Assembly (NCBI GenBank): GCA_013399305.1 | Contig: VXAI01000009.1 | Coordinates: 2,352,308 to 2,416,307, forward strand | DNA length: 64,000 nt | Origin: Rostratula benghalensis | Lineage: Eukaryota > Chordata > Aves > Charadriiformes > Rostratulidae | Reading direction: 5' to 3' | Shown: in pieces, positions 38,341 to 52,341 of the stretch | Position numbering within the stretch: position 1 is the first letter of the stretch | Layout: every line of letters starts with the position of its first letter | Notes under the pieces: model-generated | Database searches by the model: none | Told to the model about the DNA's origin: nothing | The model's input: the letters and a program-made list of their open reading frames with translations, nothing else | Translations under genes and position numbers: made by a program

Positions 38341-41300
38341 CTATTTTACTAAAACACAAGATCAGAGACCCTTAGAACCAATTTTTTCTCGTAAGGGATG
38401 CCAAGAGCTTAAAGATGCTATATCCTTCTTTTTTTTTTTTTATTTTTTTTTCCTCCCAAGGACAGATTATACATTTAAGGTTAAACTTAATTTAGACTAT
38501 TTTTTTTCATCCTAGTGGAAATGGGAAAGTATGCCATTCTGCTGTTGTCTCTCTCACATTTATTGGTGCTGGTCCTGGGAGACCTGAACAAATGTGAAGC
38601 CATCACAATTCATGCAACAAACCTGTCCTCAAAAAATTCAGCTCTGTTGAGTAGTATCATCTAAGAAATAAAACTCTGAAAGGAAAGAGAGTAGATAGTG
38701 GATACTTCCACAGCATAGTTGCACCCTGAAACAGCAACCAGGATCACCAGGATAGCAGCAGTACTGCTAAAATGAGTATCATAATTAATTATTATTTTTA
38801 TTGTACAGTACTCTACAGTGCAGTAGTTAAAGAGTACATTAAGAAACCACAGCATGGGTGCTTCCTGCTGTGTGAAGAAATGCTAAAATCAGCTTAACAA
38901 GTGTAGTTGTTGTAGTCCAGCACGTTACGCTCTAGCACAGGCAATGAGTACAATATGTCCTCATGTGTTCTAACGGTAATTACCTAAACACACAGAAGTA
39001 ATGTTAATTAAACACACAATATCTCGTGTTCAAAAAATGATCAGGCTGTAATATACATGTACCACCTCCAACAACTGAAATTAAGATTTCTCTTTCATAA
39101 ACAATTTTATGAAAGAAAGGAAAAACATCTGACATCTAGTACAGTGTACTTGGCATTGGCATTTTCTGGACTCATGTCACCTTATATCATAAGCTTAACA
39201 TTATTTTCTAGTTACTATAATATGTACAAACCTATACATCTCTGTAAGTTAATGTTATAAAATACATATAATTTATCCAACAGACTGGAACAGTGTCTAT
39301 CATATAAATGTGTATTCTGAAGTGTTTTATTTTCTTTAACAAAAAGTACCTGAGAGTGTATGTGTGAGATGGGATTAGTTACCTAAAAGTCCAGAACAGC
39401 TCATGAACAGCTTTCTGCATTTCTGTCAGGAGAGAACTATTGGGGCTGATAGCGCAAATCTGCATTCAGAGTTGCACCCACCCATGGTAGATACTGTAAC
39501 AACACTAACGGTGATTATGCATGCAGGATTTTAAAAATAGGATGTGTACAGAACGCATCCACCGACGTCAGTGAGATTTGCACAGGAATATATAGAATGT
39601 GGTCCATTATGAGCTCTCAGGAGTTGATTTTAAATGCCTATCACTCAGCCTTTTCAAATTTTTTCCAATTATGTCAAAGGAAGCTAGCAATCTGAGGAAC
39701 AGCAGAACGAAACTCTGTAGCAATTCATTCTTTCAAGACCTTTTTAAAATTTGTAATCTAAGACCTTTAAAAAAGCCTGAAATAAGCAAGGTCCACTTTG
39801 CCTGATACTGTAGTAACTAAAGATGTCTTTTACACTGAAAAATAGTGCTCCTGGGCTGAATTTACTGAGTCTAAACCTACTGTTGAGTTATAAACCTCTG
39901 AAACTGTGAGTTTAGAATGCTAATAATATGATAAAAGTCAATGCTCACTGTGTGTGAATGAAAGAACTATACACTGTCAGGCTCAGAAGAATAAAAAGTA
40001 AGTCTGGGTTGTCTTTGCAAAGCAGGGAACTGTGTACTCTGCTGGGAAGCCCTTGCTTTTGTGTGTCCTTAAATATCTTTGGCAGGGACTACTAAAGGAA
40101 TAAACGCCTTCTCTTTCCAATCCCAAAGCTGCTAAGGCAGGATGATATTTCTGGACACAAGGAATGCATTGTCCATTTCAAAGGGCATGAAGTTGCAGCC
40201 CACGATACCCATGCAAAAGTGTCATAAACGTTAAAAAGTTAGTATGAACTAGTTGCCAGTTCCCAAAATGTAGTTATCTCCTCCTAAGCATTTCTTTTTT
40301 TTTTTTTTTGTGAACAAGCCCTGCATCTCAATGGGCTTTGCCTTGGGAATGATCTTAGGCACAGACCCCACAATCTAGTCAGACATTGTTTCACTTTACC
40401 TTCTGGAGGAGTTCTTCTGATGTTAGTGGAATGTGTACTGATAGATAAACATGCACATAACTGTTTGGAGGACTAAGGTCCACAGCTCTGATCCTGCAAT
40501 GGTCTGCAGATGTACTCCAGCATCTGTGTGCCACCTGACTACCTTAATGGCTACAGAGCAAAGCAATGTCAAACAACGCAAATAATTGCTATTACGCAGC
40601 AATAGCACAAGCACTATACCTATGACTGATTTGCAAGCACATTCAAATTCAGATAAACAATTTGTCCTCCAGGAAAAAATAAGTTGACTTATGTCTTAAA
40701 TAACAAAATGCTGCCAAAGCAGCCTGAGTAAATATTCACCAACTTCTGGGTTTTTTTCTTCACATGCATTAAAAATAATTGAGAAGATTAAAATGCATTG
40801 TTGCATTCCAAACAGCTAAAAAATAGGCCTCCAACTCTTAGGACAATCAGAAGCTATGGAGAGAAAACAAAATGCCTACAAGGAATTTTAGGGCATTGGT
40901 GGGAAGAAAGCTTATGGTTTAATACACAGGAAATTCTGGATTTCATAGAATTTCAGGAGTTTTCGCCTGTCTTTCATTTAGCTTCCTTGAAAACAGGTGC
41001 TTATACAGACATTAGGAGACATTCTGAAACACCAACTATACAGCTCTTTAAAGAGAAACAAAATACAGAGAATATACAAATAGTAAGAAAAAGGGAGCTC
41101 TCTTCTCATGGTATCTTCTACACTTTCAAACCTCTTCCTGCATTCTCTTAAAGCCTTATAGTCCTTTGCATAGGCAACTGAAAATCATTATGCTCAAATT
41201 AATAATTAGGTAATATAAATCTATCATTTTCAGCTGGACTAGATGCATCTTTGTAAATATTTATATTCCTTCTGTGCAGTTTACTGTCTGTAACCAGGCT

Positions 41301-44300
41301 TTAAAAGACTTTCTAGGAAAATTTAACCTTGAGTACTTAACTGTCCTGTTTTTTTTCCCCCTCATATTACTACCTCTTAAAGTGTGTTTTTAATCAGAAA
41401 AGTGACTCTCAAAAAGACAGTGTTGTCAAGGTCATCCTCTATCAGTAGCTTACAGATCAAGTTTGATCATTTTACAAGCTAAAAGACAGATTTTTCCAAC
41501 TACTAGCACAGCAAATACATTTCAAAAGCTTCAAGTTAAGATAATTTTTTTTCCAGTAAGTGCAAGTTACTATGAAATTATACTTAGCACTTGTGCAAAT
41601 GCATGGCTTAAAGTGAAGTGGGTTCAGTCTGATTGCAGGCTGAACATGGACAAGTACTGGAAGCTAAACCTTGGTCTAGCATGGTGCTGAAGATTCTTGG
41701 GCATATTTATACACATGGGCAGTCTACCTGGAGATCATCTGATGAGCACGGAGCTAGCAATTTCTATGGGTGCTCTCTTGGTCTTGCTGGTGTGCCCAGC
41801 ATCTTTTAAAAGCAAGGAATACCTGAACTATTTGGTTAACATTGTGGGTGGCAAAGAAGCAGCTAGTTTATTCTTCCAAGAGAATACTGTTTTTTAAAGG
41901 AACTGTAGGAGTAATATTTTTGCTACAAGCTGTCCCAGTTACAAACAGGAACTTGAGTTTCTGAATAACCAGATTTGGATCTGAAATTTATGGTATTTGT
42001 ATCTACTTTAGTAAGATTCTTAAAATTTCTGGTTTGCTTCTTACTGAAAAGCTGAAGAAGTTAAGAATTGGACCCCAGGCTTTTGGTGATTCAGTTCCCT
42101 TCTTTCTTTTACACAGGGAGAATAATGCTTGGCCAAGGCTTCACTGAAAAGGGGAAGGCTCAGGGCAGCTCTTTCAAAAGAAATGGAAAGAAGGATGACT
42201 TCCTCTAAAAATTTACTGCTAGGTAATGTTTTCAGACAAGATAATAAACTGTTCTTTCTTGTCATTCTGCCTCCAAGATGAAGACAATTCACTTTTCATG
42301 ACTTATAAGCCTATGAGAAACTCAAAGGCATAAAAAGTTTAAACCCTATAAGACTTCTGTTGAAAGCTGGTTCTTTTAGTGTTTTGGGGGTTTGTATTTT
42401 TTTTTTGTTTTCTCATCCCTCCAAATTTTCCGGATCCAACAATTGATGAGATGAACTAACATCTCAGTTTGTTTCAGTTAGGTTGTCATTACATAACATC
42501 CTTAATATATTACAAATAATTTGACTTTGAAGAACACTTCTTTCATTTTGGGGATGAATTCTAAGTGACTGAAGGCTTAAATGAGTTGCCCACACATAGG
42601 TCTGGAGTGTTGAAGATGTGCATGAGATGCTCCACAGTGTCCAAGATGAGTGCAGGAAGGACATTTTCACACAGGACCTCCAGAATCCTTCTGAAGCAGC
42701 TGATGGATGCCAGATACTTCTCAAGTAGCACAAGTTCCCTGTCTTTGGGATAATTAACCCACTAGAGTGTGGTCACAGTTAAATAAGTAGGAATACTATG
42801 AAATTACTTGGATCAAGTTCCTGATTATTATTTTATCATTTTCAGCATCCTGTGTGCCCTTTTGCTTGGGGCTTTGGTTGCACATACCAGCATTCAGTCC
42901 TGCTGTATATGATTAGTCCAGCCTTTGAAATGTGCTAGTGTTATTCCCCAAATACACCAGACTTAACATGAAGTATACAGAAAAGTAAGCCAGCATTCTC
43001 TAGAGCAGCTAAACGATGTTTTACCGATGGATAGCAAAACTGTCCGTGCAATTACCGGCAAAACAAGTTATAGTTTCACATAACTCCCATACATGTACAA
43101 ACACCACAACTTTAATGTGCAAACTATATTTGTCTGTGATTGCTAATGCTCAGTTTGCAGGTTTTACAAGTGCAAACACTACTATGTGCATATTGTATTT
43201 TGGGCACACAAAAGACTGCTTCTGCAGAGAAATAAACCATGCTTTGAAAAGTTATGTATTAGAAAAAATGAGTTTACTGTTATTTTTTTTTTAAATCCAG
43301 ACTAGGCTCTTATACTGGCTGCAATTATGCAGGAAAAACTAATGTACAGACTTATTGATAGGCTTTCCCTATTATACAGCAAAATTTTTGAATCTTCTAT
43401 TACTCTTGTGGAACCAAAGTAATCTGAACGAGTCTTTATTGGACTAAAAAGTATTACTTTATTTAATGCCTCTCAAAGCTTCCTTTCTTATTGTTCTGGT
43501 TATGCATCTCCTTCTACTGCGTCTTCTTCTAGTCTAGAAACATGTTTAACCAGGCTATTAATTCCCAACATATGAGATTTACTACCCATGTAAACTTTAT
43601 TCCACAGAATTCCTACATACCTGGTAAAATATAGAATGAGTTAGGTGCTGGGATAGAGCTATAAATAAAGTGTTGCCAGGATAAAGCTATGAATAAGATT
43701 TCTCTTACTCCTATAATGTTGAAAGGCAGATTTTTTTTAAAAAAATTGGTAGGTCAGTGATCTATGAAATACATAGAGCTTTTTTGCCTGTCTGAAAACA
43801 AGATAATAAAGATTTGGTATTAACAGAACTAATCATAGTAGGAAACTTTAACTCTGAAAGAGCCTTTGGAAATGTTACAGTCTACTGGGCTTCAATCCAT
43901 TATCTAAACACCCACAAATGTATCCACATTCATCCAATAGAGCGGAACAACTCTCCAAGAGCTGTTATGGTCTAGTGAGTGAGTGGTACATAAACCATAC
44001 TGCATATGAAGCTCAAACTTGCCTCTACATTTTTATATTTAAAGTTAATTTATTTTAAGCAATGGAATAAATAATCTGACCTGACCTGTCCGCTTGGTTT
44101 CGTGTGAGGTCAGCAAAACTCATAAATTTTCAAGGTCCAGTGACAGTCCCAAAGAAAATTATCACAGTGGTATCATTTCCTTACTGTTCACTTGTATTGC
44201 AGCAATTCTAATGAAGTTTGAAACGGAACACACCCAATGGCTAGGAAAGGTCCTGATGTTAGGAGGGTACAGGTTCGTAAATAACAGCCACATCCATCCT

Positions 44301-46221
44301 CTGTTAGGGGATGGATAGGGATAAAAGAAACTGGGAATTGAGGAAACAGCAAAAGAGGACTCTAACGATTTTTGAGGGTAAAAACTACACTGAATTCCCT
44401 AAGAGCTTTATGGATCTGTGAGGAATACCGACACTATACAGCACTAGATGCTAAATTTCCTTTGAGATGTGGCTGGTTTCCACAACTTAAGTGATCGTTA
44501 TCCTTACTGAGCAACTTAGAAACAATTTTGAGCATTTTGTTTCAGCACAAAATTGCCATTAAACGCTGGTGCTGTTCCCCCTCTTTCATGGCCTAGAAGG
44601 ATCAACTGAAGGTATTTTTTTCTCTCCTGCTAGTTTAGTTTGTTTGCTCTTGTTTAGTAACTTGTGAATCATTAACTGACACTCCAGAGCATAGCTGTGA
44701 AAATAACTGTGGTTCAGAGCTGCCAATAATGGCCCACTATAGTTCCTTCCCAGCACATGGCATAAAGAAAACCCCCAACAAACATTAAAAAGTCCCTTCT
44801 GATGTTGCCTAACATTGCCAGCCTGCTTGGGCCTAAAAAGCACAATAAAGAGGTTGCTTTCCAGATTTTCATATGCCAAATGGGAGGTGCTTTTCGATGA
44901 AGCTTTTCCCTGAGGGAAAGAATAGCAGCTGAGTTACCTCATGCTGCTTGGTCAATGTTTGGATGATCCCACTCCAGGGAAACACACACAAGTGTCCAAG
45001 TCAAGCTGCTGCCAGTGGATGTTTCTGTACTCAGCAACTAAGCAGTAGGAAAGTTCAAGAGAAAAAACAGAGGATCATAAAGATCTTTGAGAGCACGTGA
45101 CATCCAGCAAAAGCTATTATGCAGTAGCCTGTGCATGCCAAGAAACTAACAGTATGAATGCAAAAAGTGAGTTTTTAAAATCTTAGTGGAATACTCCCAT
45201 AAACATAGCCACTTGAGGAATCTATTTCTTCAGAAAATATCTTTTGTGCTGCTGGGATATTTGGGGGATTCTGTTTTCAATACTTGTGTTCTGGATCTAG
45301 TGGAGCAATGCTTTTATCACGACTATAAAATGGTTACGAGCCAATTCCTCATATAAAACAGTCAGTAACAGTGGGGCTTTTTTATGACAAACATGATGTC
45401 AGACAAAGGGCATCAGGACTTAGTCTTTGTACTACAATACAAAATAACAATACATAAACACCTTTGTGAAAGCAGCTTGAAACCCCATGTTTTCTATTAA
45501 AAAGTCATGTTCAATCTTCACTGTTGATAGAACAGAATAGCTAACACAGAGAACATTGTATATCAGAAAGGTCAATAGTTATTATGAGCTACAAATATAT
45601 TTTTTTCTATCCTTCAGGCTGTTTAGCGCATATCACAGCATGAGCAGCTGTCTTCTTTAATGCTTTTAAAATTAGAATCCCAAAGAGGAAGAAAAAATTA
45701 CATTTGCAATGATTGCTCTTTGCTTTTGTAAGTTTACTTTAATACACTATTTTATATACATGAATCTTCCATGCAGCCTAACCAAGGGGCAGTAACTGGT
45801 TGCTACTGTCTACTGGATTGCTATATCAATGTGTATAGAATCTTGCCAAAAAATCACTTTGCACAAATCGTGTAACCTTGCTGAATAACCTTTCCAGAAA
45901 AGTGTGTAGCTGCTGGGCATATGTTTAAACCAAGCAAGCATACACGTGCAAACACAGACTGATCATCACTAATGGCAAACACTTACTGGTTTAGCAGCAA
46001 TAAACATAGAGGGCTGTCTGACCTACCACTTTCTGTTCACACTCACCAAATGACAAAAAAGGGTGGTAAGATTGTGGTATAATTTGACCTCTTATTCTTT
46101 CCAAACACATCAAGTATCTGGGTTCCTCTTTGCTACAGTGAACAACTACTTAAAACTGAAAATAGGTTTCCATGTTATTATGTGAATTTCAGTCATATGG
46201 CCTCTACCAAACTGTTCCCTT

Positions 46222-46301
46222 NNNNNNNNNNNNNNNNNNNNNNNNNNNNNNNNNNNNNNNNNNNNNNNNNNNNNNNNNNNNNNNNNNNNNNNNNNNNNNN
46301 N
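46222..46301. other. Assembly gap (80 N)
   Basis: A run of N inside the large upstream intron. No exon remnant is visible at either edge. Confidence 1.
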
Positions 46302-46929
46302 TTTTTAGCTAATTTAGAATGGTTTGATAATAATAATTAAAAAAAGAGTCAGAGTTAAAAGCCATATGTTATCAAGGGAAGATGAATATAATTGGCAAGA
46401 AGAATATTTTCCCCATAGGGTTTAATATTTGGATCACAGATAACTTCATTACTGAACAGTGGGAACAGGTATGGTGCTAAGTGTCATGACAATATGCAGA
46501 TTCTTTGGGGAATAACGGAAATGCTGCAGATTTTGCAGGATGTGTAGAATGTCCAGATCTAATGTACCTTAGAAACTTTCTCCAGCTGCATGCCTTCATA
46601 GTTCAGAAGACAGTGAAGTAACACTTTTAAAATATCAGAAAACATATAATTTCATATACTCAGAGAGAATCTAATTATCCATGTCAAACCCCAGTATGAC
46701 TAACATTCTTTTTTTGAAGAAAAAGAATAATGGAAAAAACATAGGCAATACAGGATTTCCCATCCTTTGCCCCAAAAAAGTAACTTAAAAATACCCTGTG
46801 AATAGAACTACTACTTAAATGTGAAAATACTTATGTCCTCAGCACTGTGCATCCAAATTTATTTCAGAATGCTATTAACACTTCCATCATCATGAGATTT
46901 ACTATGCAACTGTTCCCTCTCCTCTGTCA

Positions 46930-47165
46930 CGGAGAAACTCCCTGGCCCCGTCCAGGCTAAGCAGAACCGGGCACTCTGCTAACCCTGCTGCCACCAAGGA
47001 ACTTGCTCCTACAGCTGGCGTGGCAGGGAGCTGGTGCTGCTGGGATGTACCGCTCAGCTGGTAAGAAGTCCAGCTCTCCAGGTTCCTCTATAGCTTGTCC
47101 CTTATTAGTACCCCTTCCCTCTTCCCATTGCAGCATTTCCTCCTCAGAGCAGGAGGAGGACATAC
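46930..47165. other. GC-rich block of unknown origin
   Basis: About 235 bp of GC-rich sequence (for example CTCCCTGGCCCCGTCCAGG) within AT-rich intron. Open frames of 62-68 codons exist on both strands over the same bases; the minus frame starts MSSSCSEEEMLQWEEG. No convincing splice pair, no homology I recognise, and no NPAS3 match. Probably a decayed repeat. Confidence 0.35.
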
Positions 47166-49359
47166 ATAAAATAGGACAACAAGATTCCTAAAATACTCTG
47201 AGAGGGTTCTCATGCAGATGGTAGCATTTATAGATTTCTTTGCTTACGGAGAATTTACGAAGAAGCCTAAAGTAATGACAAGCACTACGTCATTGAAATT
47301 CAAAGAGAGTTGAGAACAGGTATCTCCAAAATGACAGACTTGGTGCTGCTGAAAAAAATACCTAACAGTAGTTCCAGTGGGATGCAGCCATGCATTATTC
47401 TTAGAAAACAACTCACTCAATTATTTGGTGAAAATAAATGTCAAATGAAAGAGACATCTTACTTCTATTCTATTTTCCCCCTTTAGTTATTTATTTTCCA
47501 CTGCGGAGTTAAGAAGATTTTTGATAGACAGAACCAGAATCTGTCATATTACACAAGAAACAGCATTTTAAAAATCAGTGCAGGCATTTTGGCAGATTAA
47601 TCACAAGGCTTGAATGGTAAACACTTAACAGAAGAAATTCTATTTCTACTTATTTGCTTCATTTCAACAATGGGAACAATGACTTTTCCCCCCATAATGC
47701 CCCTTCAATTCAAGCGTTAAGGGAAATAAAGCCAAAACCAAGATAATGGGAATAAAGATCATCCTTTTCTCTGTTAGCCCATTTTTCTACCTCCGGTGTT
47801 TGCAAACTGCAGAATGATCATTTGGACACAGGCAGAACACAGTGTGACTTGTGAAATTTCCACAGTACAGTATTTCCTGAGTTTTTCTGGGTTAAAATTT
47901 TTCTACATTGTATTTTCAGAACCCTGGAGCTTGCACTGTTTCTTTTTTCCTCCAAGTCTGAAGATCACCCCATGGATTAACAAATGATTGAGGATTCTCT
48001 CTTAAAAGACTCTTTAAAAAACTGTCAGAATCAGCCTGAGACAAAGATTTATTATGAACTATTTAAAGGGCTTAATATATGTATCCCCAAAGAGCCCTTG
48101 GAGCAAACTAAAAAAGAAGAATGGAATTCTCAAAGAATGGGAAAAATCTCCAATGCCCCACTTTCTTCACACCATGATTACTGTTTACTCAAAGGATAAA
48201 ATGCCTAACCTGTCACATGAAGTTTTCAGAAGCCATATTACTGTTGATGTACAGGAAAAAAAAACAAAACAATGAGCCTCGACACTAATATGCCTAAGAA
48301 AGGCAGCTGTAATTTGCTTTCTAACCTGTTCACTAACACACTAATGTGGGTACATCTTGTAGAAAGAGCTGATCTCCTGACCCAGGCGGCAATCAAACAA
48401 CTGCCAGAGTGTTTGCTGTCACACAAGCTGTGACCATTACCTTAATTATACGTTACCATATAACAAACCTTCCCTAATGAGGAACTCTTCTCCCACCTGT
48501 GTGCCAGCTAACCCTTCTGTCCTTGAAGAGTATCACTGCAGATGGTTTCAATTTGAAATTTGAAAAGCATATTCATACGCATTCTTCCAATTGATAAAAA
48601 ATACTATGTATATTAACAAGGTTAGTTGCTTAACTAGAGTGCCAAGACAATAAAAAATACAGGCTTATGCTAAAGAAAGGGAATTAGAAAGAAACATACG
48701 ATACTACTAGTAAATCTTAACCAGAACCAGAACTGGCCTTTGACTTTATGTTTATATACAAATATATCTGTCTTTAGATATTATTCTGCATTTACAGAAG
48801 TATATAAAATACTTTCACATCAACATTTTTCACTTTGTGCCTAAAAACAGGAATTGTACTTGGGTTCATGGTTTACACAAATGCCTGCTTTCCCTCTCTG
48901 ATACCAACTTCCAGGGCATTACATTTTTTTCTTCTCTTCCAGTTTTTACCTCTTTTTATAGCATTTTATTTTCTTCTATTGTCTGCTACTTAAGACATTT
49001 CTATTCACACTACGGTTTACAGGATACTCTATCCTTATGAACAATTTTCCTCACTGCAGAAGGTACCTGTGGAGTCAGATGCAGTACTGGGAAACAGGGA
49101 AAGAATGAGGCATAGGAATCTGTTTTTTGCCTGTCTGGGTTCTTAAGTCTCTCTTCTTATGGGACAGTTTCAACACTTTACCTGTTCATGCTGTTCATGC
49201 TAAATGCATACCTACAATAAGAAAATCAGTAGAAAGCATCTTCAGACTTCCCATCTGCTGTGTGTTTTACTTGAATAGTGAGTGTCAGCATAGAAAGACT
49301 TAAAACTGCAGTTATTTACATCAAAAGAAGATCAGGAGGAACATGAGAGAGACCTAAAC

Positions 49360-49960
49360 AGCAATCAAAGCAGACAAATGAGCAACACAGCACTAGATGA
49401 AATTTCATGCTAACAAGTGCAAGATGTAGCACACTTGCAAAGAAACTACTCCTGTATATTGAGAAGTTTTAAATAACTATAACTAGGCAATAAAAGGAAA
49501 TGGAAATATCTTAGTGAAAACATCTGCTCTATGTGGAGACCATCACAATGAAAAAGTTAAATGAGATGTTAGAACACAATACAAATGAATCAAAGATTAA
49601 TAAGAAAATATTACAATGCCATTATGTAATTTTATAGTCCAAGCTTTATACTGTGTATTGTGTCCAGTTCTGGCCATCCGCTATTAAAAAAGAGAATAAT
49701 AGAAAAACTCAAGTAGAAGAACATCTGAAGAGACATTAATGAGATTATAAATATTTAGCTTTGAGAGCAGACAAATAAGGAATGATGTGACAAAAGGTAC
49801 ATAAAATAATGAATGATACATAGAAGATAATACAAAAATAAGATTTCCAATAAATTGACGGGAAAACACATTTTGAGCTGTTAAAGCCAAAGTGATAAAA
49901 AGAAATAATTTTTCCCCCACAATACGTCATCTACACAATTCACAACCAATTTTTATATAT
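49360..49960 (+). mobile_element. Ancient CR1-type LINE fragment, 3' half, decayed
   Basis: Sense on +. Landmarks in the expected order: ATGAAATTTCATGCTAACAA with GTGCAAGATG (49398 on; the MKFNxxKCK region of RT), GAAAACATCTGCTCTATGTG, ACTGTGTATTGTGTCCAGTT with CTGGCCA, and finally ACGTCATCTACACAATTCAC near the 3' end. Heavily mutated, frame destroyed. It appears to be the same old CR1 lineage as 20760-21950. Confidence 0.7.
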
Positions 49961-50549
49961 AAAAGAACTAAAAGGAAGTACTAAATGTCTGTGAGGTAAA
50001 AAAGTATAACCACGCTACACTGTATAATATACTTTAAATGAGATATCAAGCGTAATGACTCAACTTAGATGGTACATTTATTACGCTGTAGATTTTACAT
50101 GTGGCTTGGAAATATTTGCTACTAGCTACTCTAAAAGACAAGCTAGTCGTCTAAATTGTCAATGTTCACTCATATATTATACAAATTTCTGTGTTCCTAA
50201 GAAATTCCTCTTCCATGTAAAGATCTGTGGCAGGTGATGCTTCTCTTTTTCACTCATCCACCACCAGGTTTAAAACTCTGCAGTGGTTCCTAAGTAATCA
50301 GTAGCACAGAACGAAATAGAGTTTCTCCAGGAGAAAGAGACAACTCCTTCACCTTCTCTTTCCTTCATTTGCTGGCTTTGATTTAGAACACTGTGATGCA
50401 TTTTTTCTAAAAGTTAAAAGCAGCAACATTTTCCATGAGGACATTAGAAGTCATACGATCTATACGGATAACAGAATTACCCCTCCAGAGAATTCCACAT
50501 ATACATATATATACACAAATATGTAAAAGAAAATCTCTTAACTTAAAGC

Positions 50550-51182
50550 TGATTTGTATTAACATAGGGGTAAACTCTATCCTGGTCCGCATCAAAAGAA
50601 GCATGGCCAGCAGGTTGAGAGAGGTCATTCTGCCCCTCTATTCTCATGAGGCCCTGGAAGGGGCATGCAGCTCTGGTGTCCTCTGTACAGGAAATACATG
50701 GACTTGTTGGAGCAGGTATAGAGGAGGACAACAAAAATGATCAGAGGGCTGGAGCACCTGTCTTTTGAGGACACACTGAGAGAGTTGGAGTTGTTCAGCC
50801 TCAAGAAGAGAAGGCTCCAGGGAGACCTTACAGCAGCTTCCAGTACTTCACGGGGAACTACAGGAGAGATGGGAAGGGACTCTTTATCAGGGATTGTAGT
50901 GATAGGATGAGGAGTAACAGTTTTAAACTTAAAGAAGGTAGATTTAGATTAGCTATTAGGAAGTAATTCTTTGGTGTGAGGGTAGTAAGACACTGGAACA
51001 GGTTGCCCAGAGAAGCTGTGGCTGCCCCGTCCCCAGAGGCATTCAAGGCCAGGTTGGGTGGTACTTTGAGCAACTTGGTCTAGTGGAAGATGTCCCTGCT
51101 CATTACAGGAGGGTTTCAATTAGATGGCCTTTAAAGGACCCTTCCAACTGAAACTACTCTATGATTCTATGATTTTATGAAA
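50550..51182 (+). mobile_element. CR1 LINE fragment with avian-type 3' end
   Basis: Sense on +, 5'-truncated. Well-preserved blocks: AAAATGATCAGAGGGCTGGA, GAGTTGTTCAGCCTCAAGAA, AGGTAGATTTAGATTAGCTA, ACTGGAACAGGTTGCCCAGA and AAGGCCAGGTTGG. It ends CTCTATGATTCTATGATTTT, the tandem octamer tail diagnostic of CR1. It is the least diverged repeat in the window and the best evidence for an avian source. It is inserted in NPAS3 opposite to the gene's transcription direction. Confidence 0.95.
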
Positions 51183-51559
51183 TTCTGAAGCCAAGGAGAT
51201 CTGTGGTGAACCTCTTGCCAGTGGTCTTTGAGTACTGAAAAAATCAAGTACTTTCAGCTGAAGTCATAACAGGTCCTTGAAAGGACTTAACATTAAGTTC
51301 AACATCTCTTTATAACTGAGAAGCTCCATACTCCAGCTAACCTAGGAAGTCTGGCTTAGCTGCATACACATTATATGTTCAAAATGTTCTCTGTGTTTTC
51401 CCCAGTCTACAATTTATATGGCAGAAAGCAGCTTGCAAAGCTTTCCCATGGGATTGTTCATGAAGACTCTATGCTGAAGCCCATTTCCTCCATCTTCACA
51501 GCTAATCTTTAAAGCTAAAAGTTTGTTATTACATGTAGAGGAATGAAGGCTTTATAAAG

Positions 51560-51577
51560 AATAATAATAATAATAAT
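51560..51577. repeat. (AAT)6 microsatellite
   Basis: A perfect 18 bp AAT trinucleotide run. Confidence 0.9.
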
Positions 51578-52170
51578 GCTCACTTTTGAAATGAATTCTA
51601 ACAGAGAGGCAACATTGTATTTTGCTGTCAGAGGATATTCTGTATATTAAAATATTATATTAATATAATAATTTTAATTTTATTGTGGTACATTTTTAAT
51701 GGACAGCTATAAGGCAATCAGAGAAGACTATAAATCTTATATGTAAATGTTGACTTACTACAAAAACAATCCCAAATCATAAGTGACATGAATGTATTAA
51801 TGAAATATCACATAAGTAAGTTCTTATATGCCCCAAAATATAACTTGTAACATGAAATTACTTTTCAAAGCCAAAAGGTGGTACAAGACCAATAGTGATC
51901 TGTATTTTCTTTATACTCTCTTACTAGCTTAATTGCAGCATAGCTCATCATATAGTTCCCTGTTCCATTGGAAAAAATAACGGAATGTACATAATCAGAA
52001 TACAAAAGAAACCCCATTTCTCTAAAAAGATTTTGTTAAAAATTATTTGTATTTTCTTATTTAGGCACCCTAAATTCTCCTAGAAAATCCCAGTACAGTG
52101 CAAATAGTGATTTCATATAAAAAATGTTAGTAGCTGCTTAATATAATCAGGTGTTAGAACAATGATAATG

Positions 52171-52341
52171 ATTACCTCATCATATTGGTAATTTTTGCAT
52201 TCTGTTAGCAAATTTTGCTTTTGCTAACATGATGCAAAAGTTGTTAATATAATGAGTCTCATTGTATTAGGAACTTTCTACCACATTAACAAAGATTAAA
52301 TTTGCTAATGTAATATGACAGTCACTAACATAAGATTAGTG
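52171..52341. repeat. Regularly spaced array of five inverted repeats
   Basis: Five consecutive small palindromic units. (1) ATTACC / GGTAAT, 52171-52192, 10-base loop. (2) TGTTAGCAAA / TTTGCTAACA, 52203-52229, perfect, 7-base loop. (3) TAATATAATGAG / CTCATTGTATTA, 52245-52269, 11 of 12 paired, 1-base loop. (4) ACATTAACAAA / TTTGCTAATGT, 52283-52311, 10 of 11 paired, 7-base loop. (5) CACTAA / TTAGTG, 52323-52341, perfect, 7-base loop. Centres are spaced about 35, 41, 40 and 35 bp apart. Units 2 and 4 share the arm (T/A)TTTGCTAA. This suggests a decayed tandem array of a roughly 38 bp palindromic unit, or a complex MITE. Confidence 0.75.

Noticed and set aside
42464..42753. Overlapping open frames on both strands (89 and 62 codons) as a possible retrogene
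   Set aside because: No recognisable protein, poly-A tail or target-site duplication seen.
50435..50740. 101-codon + strand open frame
   Set aside because: It runs from unique intron into the 5' part of a CR1 copy; chimeric chance frame.
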